A stretch of DNA of 25,318 bases from an uncultured Alphaproteobacteria bacterium (GTDB lineage: Bacteria; Pseudomonadota; Alphaproteobacteria; HIMB59; GCA-002718135), in NCBI GenBank assembly GCA_902619055.1, contig CACNCW010000009.1, forward strand, positions 1 to 25,318, written 5' to 3'. The notes under the pieces are model-generated. The model saw nothing but the letters and a program-made list of their open reading frames with translations, did no database searches and was not told the DNA's origin. This document shows, in pieces, positions 1 through 7,727 of this stretch (positions are counted from its first letter, which is position 1; each line of letters starts with the position of its first letter). Made by a program: the position numbers and the translations under genes.

Positions 1-29
1 TTATAAATAAATACTTTATTTTATTTTTG

Positions 30-58
30 TTGATTTAAGTTCTAATTCTGCATACATT
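30..58 (+). promoter_or_regulatory. Putative sigma70-type promoter of the sugar-import operon
   Basis: TTGATT at 30-35 and TACATT at 53-58 are separated by 17 nt, each matching 4 of 6 consensus bases. The start of transcription would fall near 65, giving a leader of about 15 nt that contains the strong ribosome binding site. In DNA this AT-rich, chance matches are common, so this is a candidate only. No operator-like inverted repeat was seen in the 77 nt available upstream. Confidence 0.35.
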
Positions 59-70
59 AAAAAAAATTTA

Positions 71-76
71 AGGAGG
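71..76 (+). promoter_or_regulatory. Strong Shine-Dalgarno site of the binding-protein gene
   Basis: A perfect AGGAGG lies 4 nt before the ATG at 81 and only 1 nt before the ATG at 78, so the second ATG is the better start. It is the strongest ribosome binding site in the window; most other genes here have none or a weak one. This fits very high production of the periplasmic binding protein. Confidence 0.75.
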
Positions 77-80
77 AATG

Positions 81-1109
81 ATGAAAAAATTTATAATATT
101 TTTAACTTCTTTTTTTGCTTTACTAGTATCACCTGTTTTTGCAGGTGGTCATGGTGTTACTAAAGTAGCTCTAGTCCCTGGTGGCCCGCACCCTTATTTT
201 GCTGCGTGGGAACAAGCAGGTTTAGATGCTGTAGAAGACTTTGGTTTAGGAAAAGCAGATTACAGAGTCCCTGCAGAGTGGGATCTAAGTCAACAAAACG
301 AGTTAATTGAAAGTTTAGTTGGTCAAGGTTACAATGCAGTACTTGTATTTCCTGGTGATGCAGTTGGTACAAATAAAATTTTAGGTGAACTAGATGATGC
401 TGGTATACCAACAGCTGCTTTAGCAGGATGTGTTGAACAACCAACTCAAGCAAAATTTTGTTTTGGAACTGACACTGGTCACTCAGCTTATCTTGGTACA
501 AAAGAATTAATTAAAGCTTTAGGTGGCAAAGGAAAAATTGCTCACTTTACTGGTTTCTTAGTTGATCCAAATACAACTCTAAGAATCAATGCTGTTGAAC
601 AAGCTGTTTCAGAAGCAGGCGGTGGAGTAGAAATTATTCAAGTTATTGCTGATATTGATGCTTATGAACCAGCTGATGAAAAAATTAATGCTTTCATGGC
701 GGCTCAAGGAAGTGAAGTAGATGGTATTGTTACTACTGCTTGGGTTCCTGCTGTTGTAGCAGCACAAGCTTTAACTAATATGGGCGATAAAAGAATTAAA
801 ATGGTTGGTATTGATCATGACGAAGTAGTTTTAAAAGCTATTAAAGATGGTTATGTTCATGGAACTATGCTTCAAAACCCATATGGGCAAGGTTACATTG
901 GTTCATATGTAATGGACAAAGTTAGACAAGGTTGTGAGTTCAAAGCTGATGCACCTTGGAAATCAACTGCACAAACTGATCAATTTATTGATTCAGGTAC
1001 TGTATTTGTTGATATTAGCGATGTTGATACATACGTTATGGCTATGAGAGGAATTTCTCTAGAAATTTTAGAAACTTTTGATAGCACATATCTAAACTGT
1101 CCAAGTTAA
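81..1109 (+). CDS. Sugar ABC transporter periplasmic substrate-binding protein (RbsB-like)
   Basis: Captures a sugar in the periplasm and hands it to the membrane permeases encoded next door. The N-terminus is a classical signal peptide (MKK, then a hydrophobic run, cleavage expected after VFA near residue 21, mature start GGHG). The rest has the length and alternating alpha/beta pattern of type I periplasmic binding proteins of the ribose/RbsB class (Peripla_BP_4). ATG at 78 is in frame too, but the spacing of AGGAGG at 71-76 favours the ATG at 81. The neighbouring genes for fucose oxidation, mutarotation and fucosidase suggest L-fucose or a small fucoside as ligand; ligand identity is inference. 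The gene is visibly richer in G+C and in Gly/Ala codons than the permeases after it, as expected for a highly expressed protein. A terminator follows at once, so it is probably made in excess over the membrane parts. Confidence 0.9.
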   Translation: MKKFIIFLTSFFALLVSPVFAGGHGVTKVALVPGGPHPYFAAWEQAGLDAVEDFGLGKADYRVPAEWDLSQQNELIESLVGQGYNAVLVFPGDAVGTNKILGELDDAGIPTAALAGCVEQPTQAKFCFGTDTGHSAYLGTKELIKALGGKGKIAHFTGFLVDPNTTLRINAVEQAVSEAGGGVEIIQVIADIDAYEPADEKINAFMAAQGSEVDGIVTTAWVPAVVAAQALTNMGDKRIKMVGIDHDEVVLKAIKDGYVHGTMLQNPYGQGYIGSYVMDKVRQGCEFKADAPWKSTAQTDQFIDSGTVFVDISDVDTYVMAMRGISLEILETFDSTYLNCPS

Positions 1110-1117
1110 AATAATAT

Positions 1118-1141
1118 GGGGGCACCAAGCCCCCTTTTTTT
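1118..1141 (+). terminator. Intrinsic terminator/attenuator inside the transporter operon
   Basis: GGGGGC (1118-1123) pairs perfectly with GCCCCC (1129-1134) around the loop ACCAA, and seven T follow (1135-1141). This 6-bp all-GC stem is the most GC-rich element in the window. The T tract ends one base before the ATG of the first permease. Since the permease, ATPase and catabolic genes follow without any other obvious promoter, partial readthrough is the likely mode: a high level of binding protein and a lower level of everything else. Confidence 0.85.
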
Positions 1142-2128
1142 ATGAATAATAAAATTCCTAATTTTGTAAAAACCAATCAGTTTGGTTTACTTATATTGGT
1201 AATTGTATTTATTTGTATTTTTTCCTTTTCAACTGATGGATTTACTTCAAGATTCAATATTTATGCTCTCTCAAGAGTAGTTGCTCTAGATATAATGATT
1301 GGTTTAGCAATGATGGTAGTTATACTTACTGGAGGTTTAAATCTATCTCTAGGTGCTTTAGGTGTTTCTGCAGCAATGTTTGGTGGTTGGTGTATGGAAA
1401 GTATGGGAATTCCTATTTCTATTACAATTATTTTAGTTTTAGCTTTTGGTTCATTTCTAGGCTGGATTAATGGATTTGTAACTGTCAGAACTGGTGTTCA
1501 TAGTTTTATTGTTACGCTGGCAACGATGAGTATTTATTTTGGTTTCATGACCTTGCTCACTGAAGCAGAAGCATTTAGAAAATTACCAGAGGCTTTTACT
1601 GATTTTGGGAGTTTAAAACTTTTCAATAAATATATTTCACCATTACTAATTATTAGTGTGCTAACTTGTTTTGTACTTTACTACATTTTTAAGTACACTG
1701 ATATTGGACGAAAGCTTATTGCAGCTGGAGCTAATCCTGATGCTGCAGAATTATCAGGTATTTCTGTAGATAGAATGTTTATTTATTGTCATATGCTTTC
1801 AGGCTTCTTAGCAGCACTAGCTGGCATAATGTTAACAGCAAGAATTGGTGCTGCAATTCCGTCTATGGCTGGTCATCTAGGATTTGATTGGTTATTACCT
1901 GCTTTTTTAGCTCCAGTATTGGGTGGAACACTTCTTTCTGGAGGTAAGGTTACAGTTTTTGGAACAATGCTAGGAGCAATTCTTGTTACATTAATAAATA
2001 ATGGATTATACTTAATCGATGTAGGTGAATTCTGGGTAAGATTTTTTCTTGGTATCATATTATTAGGAGCTGTTCTTCTAGATAGAGCTAGGGAATATTT
2101 TACTGTTAAAAATTCAATTGTTTCATGA
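1142..2128 (+). CDS. Sugar ABC transporter permease 1 (RbsC family)
   Basis: Forms half of the inner-membrane channel of the sugar importer. The protein is 328 residues long, strongly hydrophobic with roughly 8-10 membrane segments, and shows the RbsC/BPD_transp_2 pattern, including the GGLNLSLGALG region near residue 65-75 and a TDIGRKLIAAGANPDAAELSGI coupling loop in the cytoplasm around residues 180-200 that contacts the ATPase. The start codon directly follows the T tract of the upstream terminator, so there is no Shine-Dalgarno site; the N-terminus still looks complete. The last codons overlap the next permease by the ATGA motif (2125-2128), implying translational coupling. Its family is sure; the transported sugar is inferred from the downstream enzymes. 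Confidence 0.9.
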   Translation: MNNKIPNFVKTNQFGLLILVIVFICIFSFSTDGFTSRFNIYALSRVVALDIMIGLAMMVVILTGGLNLSLGALGVSAAMFGGWCMESMGIPISITIILVLAFGSFLGWINGFVTVRTGVHSFIVTLATMSIYFGFMTLLTEAEAFRKLPEAFTDFGSLKLFNKYISPLLIISVLTCFVLYYIFKYTDIGRKLIAAGANPDAAELSGISVDRMFIYCHMLSGFLAALAGIMLTARIGAAIPSMAGHLGFDWLLPAFLAPVLGGTLLSGGKVTVFGTMLGAILVTLINNGLYLIDVGEFWVRFFLGIILLGAVLLDRAREYFTVKNSIVS

Positions 2129-3093
2129 GCGGACTTTTAAAAAAAGATTGGTTTGGACTTGGTTTAGTTTTAATTTTTGGTTCAATTTTAATTTCATTAT
2201 TTAAGCCTGCATTTATTTCCCCATTCAATTTATATGTTTTAATGCTGAGTGTTAGTTTGATGCTCGTTGTGGCAATGTCACAAATGATTATCATTGCAAT
2301 TGGTCAAATGAACTTATCTGTCGGAGCAATTGGTGGCTTAGTTGCCATTTCATTTACTGGCTTAATGGAAGTTTATAGCATGTCTATTTTACCTGCTGTT
2401 CTCATTGGATTATTAATTGGTCTTGCTTGTGGTTTTATAAATGGATACATAACAGTTAAAACTGGCATATCAGCTTTTATTATTACCCTTGCTACACTTT
2501 ACATTTTTAAAGGAATGAATTTAGGAATAACAGAGGCTCAACCTTTTTATGAAATTCCTGAGGCTGTTAAATTTTTTGGAAATGCAAAAATCTTTGGCCC
2601 TATACCTTACTTAGTTATTATACCAATTATTATAACTGTGCTGATGTGGATTTTAATGAATAGAACATCACTTGGAAGGTATATGCTGGCATATGGGAAT
2701 AATGTACAATCATCAGAACTAATAGGAATATCTTCAACAAAAATAGTTATCTATGCTCATGTTATATCAGGCCTTTTGGCTGCTATCGGTGGAATGTTAG
2801 TGGTTTGTAGATTACAACTTGGGACACCCAATATAGGTGATTCTTGGCTATTACCTTCATTTGCTGCTCCGGTAATTGGAGGCGCTATACTTGCTGGTGG
2901 AAAAGTAGATGTTATTGCTACTGCTTTTGGTGTGATATTAGTTTCTATAATTTCTCAAGCTTTAGTAATTTTTAAAATTGATCCTTTTTTTGTTCAAATA
3001 TTTTTAGGATTTATGATTTTATTAGCGGTATTTATAAATAGATACAGAGAATATAGAGAAGAGAGAAGAGCAAAGGTTTTTTCAGATGAGTGA
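2125..3093 (+). CDS. Sugar ABC transporter permease 2 (RbsC family)
   Basis: Second inner-membrane permease, 322 residues, paralogous to the one before it: the same GQMNLSVGAIGG region, a matching TSLGRYMLAYGNN coupling loop near residues 188-200, and the same GG(A/T)(I/L)L(A/S)GGKV element in the last third. The two presumably form a heterodimer, unlike the RbsC homodimer of enteric bacteria. It starts within the stop codon of permease 1 (ATGA) and overlaps the ATPase gene by 8 nt, so the three membrane genes are translationally coupled. The C-terminal tail is charged (EYREERRAK) and cytoplasmic. Confidence 0.9.
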   Translation: MSGLLKKDWFGLGLVLIFGSILISLFKPAFISPFNLYVLMLSVSLMLVVAMSQMIIIAIGQMNLSVGAIGGLVAISFTGLMEVYSMSILPAVLIGLLIGLACGFINGYITVKTGISAFIITLATLYIFKGMNLGITEAQPFYEIPEAVKFFGNAKIFGPIPYLVIIPIIITVLMWILMNRTSLGRYMLAYGNNVQSSELIGISSTKIVIYAHVISGLLAAIGGMLVVCRLQLGTPNIGDSWLLPSFAAPVIGGAILAGGKVDVIATAFGVILVSIISQALVIFKIDPFFVQIFLGFMILLAVFINRYREYREERRAKVFSDE

Positions 3094-4594
3094 TTATATT
3101 TTAGAACTCAATAACATTACAAAAAATTTTCCTGGTGTTAAAGCTCTTGATAATGCAAACTTTAGACTCAAAAAAAAATCAATCCATGCACTTCTTGGTG
3201 AAAATGGAGCAGGAAAATCTACATTAATTAAAATTATTACAGGAGTATATAATCAAAATGAAGGAAAGCTATTTTTAAATAATCAAGAGAAGTCTTTTTC
3301 TTCACCTAATGCAGCAATGAATGCTGGAATTTCAGTTGTGCACCAAGAAAGAAATTTAATTAGGAGGTTTTCAGTTGGTGAAAATTTAATGTTAACCAAC
3401 CTTCCTAAAAATAATTTAGGATTAATTGATTATAATACTGTTGCCAAAGAATCAAAAAAATGGCTCGATATTATGGAGTTGGATATAGATCCAAATACAA
3501 TAGTATCAGATTTAACAGTTGCAAAAATGCAACTGTGTGAAATAGCTAAAGCCTTATCCTTAGAATCAAAAATACTATTATTAGATGAGCCAACTTCATC
3601 ATTATCCCCACAAGATACAAAAAATTTATTTGCATTACTTAAACGATTAGTTGCTGAACAAGATGTAAGTATAGTTTTTGTTAGTCACAAATTAGAGGAA
3701 GTATTTGAAATTTGTGATGAAGTTACTGTTTTGAGAGATGGTAAAAATGCTTGTGAGTCTGAACAAATTACTAATCTTAATAGACAGAAACTTGTTAAAT
3801 TAATGATTGGCAGAGATGAACAAATAATTAAATCTAAGAAAAATATTGATTTTACAGATGAAAGTTTACTAGATCTACAATCAATAAACACTGACCTTGG
3901 TCATAAAAATATTAATTTAAATTTAAAAAAAGGTGAAATACTTGGATTATACGGTTTAGTTGGTGCAGGAAGAACAGAATTAATAAAATGTGTACTTGGG
4001 TTAGATAAAATTAATTCTGGACAGATTTTACTCAACAATAAAGAAATTAAAATTAAGTCTCCAAAAGATGCATTAGAAAAATATAAAATTGGATACATAA
4101 GTGAAGACAGAAAAAAAGAGGGATTAATTCTAATGCATGATGTTTTATCGAATGCTGGAATAACAGTCTGGTCAAATTTAAAAAAAATATTATCCTTTTT
4201 AAATGACAGTATTGTTTACAATAAAGTAGATCCCTATGTGAAACAACTTGAAGTAAAAACACCTTCATACCAACAAATCGTTTCTAACTTATCTGGAGGT
4301 AATCAGCAAAAAATTAGTGTAGCTAAATGGCTAGCTTCTGGAACTGATATATTATTTATTGATGAACCCACAGTTGGTATAGATATAAAAACAAAATCTT
4401 ATCTTCATGAATTAATTATTGAACTATCTTTAAAAGATACATCAATAATTTTAATTACCAGTGATATGCCTGAAATGATTAGCTTAGCAGATAGAATTAT
4501 AACAATGAAAGATTTTAAGGTAGTTGGTGAAACTATCAATAATCATAACTATGAAGAAATGAGTTCATCAATTATGGGAAATATTCATGAATAA
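3086..4594 (+). CDS. Sugar ABC transporter ATPase, two fused nucleotide-binding domains (RbsA/XylG-like)
   Basis: Drives sugar import by ATP hydrolysis. At 502 residues it has the usual RbsA length with two ABC domains in tandem. Domain 1 has Walker A GENGAGKST (residues 38-46), a degenerate signature LTVAKMQLCEIAKAL, and Walker B LLLDEPTSSL. Domain 2 has the degenerate Walker A GLVGAGRTE usual for this family, the canonical signature LSGGNQQK and Walker B LFIDEPTVGI. This asymmetry (each domain with one good and one poor motif) is typical of RbsA, AraG and XylG. It overlaps permease 2 by 8 nt and the following oxidoreductase by 8 nt, so transport and catabolism are co-transcribed. Confidence 0.92.
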   Translation: MSDYILELNNITKNFPGVKALDNANFRLKKKSIHALLGENGAGKSTLIKIITGVYNQNEGKLFLNNQEKSFSSPNAAMNAGISVVHQERNLIRRFSVGENLMLTNLPKNNLGLIDYNTVAKESKKWLDIMELDIDPNTIVSDLTVAKMQLCEIAKALSLESKILLLDEPTSSLSPQDTKNLFALLKRLVAEQDVSIVFVSHKLEEVFEICDEVTVLRDGKNACESEQITNLNRQKLVKLMIGRDEQIIKSKKNIDFTDESLLDLQSINTDLGHKNINLNLKKGEILGLYGLVGAGRTELIKCVLGLDKINSGQILLNNKEIKIKSPKDALEKYKIGYISEDRKKEGLILMHDVLSNAGITVWSNLKKILSFLNDSIVYNKVDPYVKQLEVKTPSYQQIVSNLSGGNQQKISVAKWLASGTDILFIDEPTVGIDIKTKSYLHELIIELSLKDTSIILITSDMPEMISLADRIITMKDFKVVGETINNHNYEEMSSSIMGNIHE

Positions 4595-5588
4595 AAGACA
4601 GCTTGGAAAAACTGATATAAACTTAACAGCTATTGGTTTTGGTGGAGCACCCTTAGGCAATTTATTTGAAAATCTTGATGAACGAAATTGCTATGACATA
4701 CTTGAAAAAAGCTATGAAAAAGGAATCAATATTTATGATACATCACCTTTATATGGTTATGGATTAAGTGAACATAGATTAGGAAATTTTTTAAAAACTG
4801 TAGATGAGGATAGTTATTTTTTATCAACCAAAGTTGGAAGATATCTTACACCAGCAAAAAAAGATAATATAGATAGAGGGAGATTTGCAGGAAGTTTAAA
4901 TTTTTCTCCTAATCTCGATTACTCTTATGACGGTGTGATGAGAGCATTTGATCAATCATTACTAAGATTAGCTGTTTCAAAAGTAGATATTTGCTTAATT
5001 CATGATGTAGATCGATTTAATTTTGGTGACGAGGTTGATCATTATTTTAAATTAGCAATGGAAGGTGCGTATAAAGCCGTTCAAAAACTAAAAGAAGAAA
5101 AAGTAATTAAAGCTATTGGAGTAGGAGTAAATGACTCTGATATATGTGCGAGATTTGCAAATGCAGGTGATTTTGATTGTATGGTTCTTGCAGGCAGGTA
5201 TTCATTATTGGATCAAAACGCTCTCAATGATTTTTTCCCTATTGCTGAAAGAAATAATATAGGAATTATTCTTGCAGGAATTTTTAATTCAGGAATTTTA
5301 GCTAAAGGTGTAGGTGAAAATATTACTTATTTTTATGATAAAATTCCAGAAGAAGTTAAACAACGATATTTAAAAATTGCAAATATTTGTAAAAAATATG
5401 ATGTGCCTGTTCCGGCAGCAGCAATACAATTTTGTTATACTAATAAACTTGTCACTTCCATGATATTAGGCATGGATAGGCTTGATCAAGTGGAGCAAAA
5501 CTTAGGTTTTTTAAATTTTCCTATCCCTGAAGATTTGTGGAAAGATTTACTTAATGAAAAACTAATTGATGAAAGATGTCCAATATGA
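4587..5588 (+). CDS. Aldo/keto reductase, probable L-fucose (aldose) 1-dehydrogenase
   Basis: Expected to oxidise L-fucose (possibly also L-galactose or D-arabinose) with NAD(P)+ to the 1,5-lactone in the cytoplasm, the first step of non-phosphorylating fucose breakdown. The 333-residue protein has the full AKR catalytic tetrad: D51 and Y56 (IYDTSPLYG), K82 (FLSTKVG) and H139 (CLIHDVD). The overall pattern resembles D-threo-aldose 1-dehydrogenase/L-fucose dehydrogenase and pyridoxal 4-dehydrogenase of pseudomonads. Location between a sugar importer and an L-fuconate dehydratase makes aldose 1-dehydrogenase the best reading. It overlaps the ATPase gene by 8 nt and the dehydratase by the ATGA motif. 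The cofactor cannot be told from sequence here. Confidence 0.8.
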   Translation: MNKRQLGKTDINLTAIGFGGAPLGNLFENLDERNCYDILEKSYEKGINIYDTSPLYGYGLSEHRLGNFLKTVDEDSYFLSTKVGRYLTPAKKDNIDRGRFAGSLNFSPNLDYSYDGVMRAFDQSLLRLAVSKVDICLIHDVDRFNFGDEVDHYFKLAMEGAYKAVQKLKEEKVIKAIGVGVNDSDICARFANAGDFDCMVLAGRYSLLDQNALNDFFPIAERNNIGIILAGIFNSGILAKGVGENITYFYDKIPEEVKQRYLKIANICKKYDVPVPAAAIQFCYTNKLVTSMILGMDRLDQVEQNLGFLNFPIPEDLWKDLLNEKLIDERCPI

Positions 5589-6871
5589 AAATAATTGATA
5601 TTAAAACTCAGGATATCCGTTTTCCAACATCAAAAGATAATTTGGGAACTGATGCTGTTCATGTTGATTGTGACTACTCTGCAACTTATGTTACAATATT
5701 TACAGATCAAAAAGATTTAACCGGTATTGGATTAACCTTTACTATTGGAAAAGGTAATGATCTTTGTTGTACCGTCATAGAATATTTTAAAGAATTTATT
5801 ATTGGAAAAAATGTTGAAGAAATAGAAAAGGATATTGCATCCATATGGGAAAAAATTACAAACCACAGTCAATTAAGATGGGTAGGGCCACAAAAAGGTG
5901 TAACACATCTTGCAGCTGCAGCTTTTTTTAATGCAATATGGGATTTAATTTCTAAATTTCATAAAAAACCTCTATGGAGATACATAATAGAATTAGAAAC
6001 AAGAGATTTATTAGATAAACTCTCTTTTTCTTATATTGACGATGTAATTACTAAAGATGAAGCAGCTAAAATAATCGATCAGAAAAAAACAAATTTACCT
6101 TCAAATTTAGACGATTTAAATTCCACTATTTTTCCAGCATATACAACAGCAGCTGGTTGGTTAGGATATTCGGATGAAAAAATGAAAAGACTAGTTGAAG
6201 AAAATTTAAGTAAGGGCTGGACTCATTTTAAAATGAAAGTTGGTCAAGATATAGAAAGGGACATCCATCGCTGTAAGTTAGTAAGAGAATTAATAGGTAA
6301 TAATAATAAATTGATGGTAGATTCCAATCAAATCTGGAGTGTTAACGAGACTATAGAAAATATTGGAAAACTAAAACAATTTGATATTTTATTTTATGAA
6401 GAACCAACTAATCCTGATGATGTTTTAGGTTTTAAAAAAATTAAAGATGCACATCCTGAAGTTAATCTTGCAACTGGAGAAATGATACAAAATAAAGTTA
6501 TGTTTAAACAATTTATAGAAAACAAATCTTTAGATTACTGCCAAATTGATAGTTGTAGAATAGCAAGTATAAATGAAATTTTACCAGTTCTTTTAATAGC
6601 TAGTAAGTTTAATACCCCGGTTATTCCTCATGCAGGTGGTGTTGGTTTATGTGAATATGTTCAGCATTTAAATCTAATCAACAAGTTTATAATTTCAAAT
6701 CATGATTTATTATTAAGTGAATATGCAGAAAGCTGTTCTGAACATTTTGAAAACCCAGCAATAATTAAAGATGGTGGATATGTGACTCCTACAAATCCAG
6801 GGTATTCTGTAAAAATTAAAGATAGTTCTCTTAATGAATTCGATTATAATAATGGTACTTATTGGAAATAA
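5585..6871 (+). CDS. L-fuconate dehydratase (enolase superfamily)
   Basis: Dehydrates L-fuconate to 2-keto-3-deoxy-L-fuconate. From memory of Xanthomonas campestris FucD and human ENOSF1, the match is strong along the whole length: the N-terminal DIRFPTS, SQLRWVGPQKGVTHL, AYTTAAGWLGYSDEKM and PHAGGVGLCE blocks are all kept. Numbering from the ATG at 5585, the catalytic acid/base pair KxK is K216/K218, the Mg2+ ligands are D246, E272 and E299, and the general acid/base is H349, all at the spacing known for FucD. The residue after E299, His in FucD and Gln in ENOSF1, is Met here. An in-frame ATG at 5576 exists, but 5585 makes an ATGA overlap with the upstream stop and aligns better with FucD. 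Members also accept related acids (L-galactonate, D-arabinonate), so the range may be wider than fuconate. Confidence 0.92.
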   Translation: MKIIDIKTQDIRFPTSKDNLGTDAVHVDCDYSATYVTIFTDQKDLTGIGLTFTIGKGNDLCCTVIEYFKEFIIGKNVEEIEKDIASIWEKITNHSQLRWVGPQKGVTHLAAAAFFNAIWDLISKFHKKPLWRYIIELETRDLLDKLSFSYIDDVITKDEAAKIIDQKKTNLPSNLDDLNSTIFPAYTTAAGWLGYSDEKMKRLVEENLSKGWTHFKMKVGQDIERDIHRCKLVRELIGNNNKLMVDSNQIWSVNETIENIGKLKQFDILFYEEPTNPDDVLGFKKIKDAHPEVNLATGEMIQNKVMFKQFIENKSLDYCQIDSCRIASINEILPVLLIASKFNTPVIPHAGGVGLCEYVQHLNLINKFIISNHDLLLSEYAESCSEHFENPAIIKDGGYVTPTNPGYSVKIKDSSLNEFDYNNGTYWK

Positions 6872-7696
6872 ATGTACGTAGATAGTCATCAACATTTTTG
6901 GAAACTTGCAAGAGGAGATTACTCATGGATGACTCCAGATATGAAAGTCTTATACAAAGATTTTTTTCCAGAAGATCTTGAGCCACTTATAAAACAAAAA
7001 AATATTACTAAAACAGTAATTGTCCAAGCTGCTGACACAGTTGCTGAAACAGAATTTACATTAAGTTTAGCATCTAAATATGAATTTATTGCAGGTGTGG
7101 TGGGTTGGGTTGATTTAGATAGTAACAATGCTAAAGATGACATTGATAAACTTTCTGAGAATAAATTTTTAAAAGGTTTTAGACCTATGATACACGATAT
7201 CCAAGATGATGCTTGGATGTTAAATGATCACCTAAAAGAAAATATAAATTATTTAAATACAAAAAATTTAACTTTTGACGCTTTAGTTCGACCAAATCAT
7301 CTTCAACATCTTATACAATTTGTTAAAAAATATGATTTCCTTCCTATTGTTATTGATCATATTGCTAAGCCCGTGATTACTAAATCTGAAATTGACCAAT
7401 GGAAAAAAGATATGACTGAACTATCAAATGCAAGTAATGTTTATTGTAAATTCTCAGGAATTCTCACTGAAGTTGGTCCAAATTATACAAAAGAACAGCT
7501 TGATCCTTATATTGATTTTATTCTTAATACTTTTGGATCTGATAAATTAATGTGGGGGAGTGATTGGCCTGTTTTAACAATGGCAGATAACTATTCAAAT
7601 TGGTTTGATTTAGCAATGAATTATTGCAATTCTTTTTCTGAAGATGAAAAAAATAAAATATTTTCTCGAAATGCAACTCAATTTTATAGTCTTTAA
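6872..7696 (+). CDS. Amidohydrolase-family lactonase, probable L-fucono-1,5-lactonase (COG3618)
   Basis: Opens the L-fuconolactone made by the dehydrogenase to L-fuconate. The 274-residue protein has the signature of the COG3618 lactonase branch: DSHQHFW at residues 4-10 (metal-site H6 and H8), a VIDHIAKP block in the middle with the conserved His, and MWGSDWPV near residue 228-235 with the catalytic Asp. The same family includes the L-fuconolactonase of Burkholderia multivorans and 4-sulfomuconolactonase; the fuconate dehydratase next to it fixes the likely substrate. Its ATG follows the stop codon of the dehydratase with no gap, so translation is probably coupled. Confidence 0.87.
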   Translation: MYVDSHQHFWKLARGDYSWMTPDMKVLYKDFFPEDLEPLIKQKNITKTVIVQAADTVAETEFTLSLASKYEFIAGVVGWVDLDSNNAKDDIDKLSENKFLKGFRPMIHDIQDDAWMLNDHLKENINYLNTKNLTFDALVRPNHLQHLIQFVKKYDFLPIVIDHIAKPVITKSEIDQWKKDMTELSNASNVYCKFSGILTEVGPNYTKEQLDPYIDFILNTFGSDKLMWGSDWPVLTMADNYSNWFDLAMNYCNSFSEDEKNKIFSRNATQFYSL

Positions 7697-7727
7697 AAGA
7701 TTATACAAATTTAAATTTAATTAAGTG

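Noticed and set aside
160..501. 113-codon open frame antisense to the binding-protein gene
   Set aside because: The product is an odd Leu/Gln/His-rich string without domain signs; it is the mirror of a strongly conserved gene with biased codon use.
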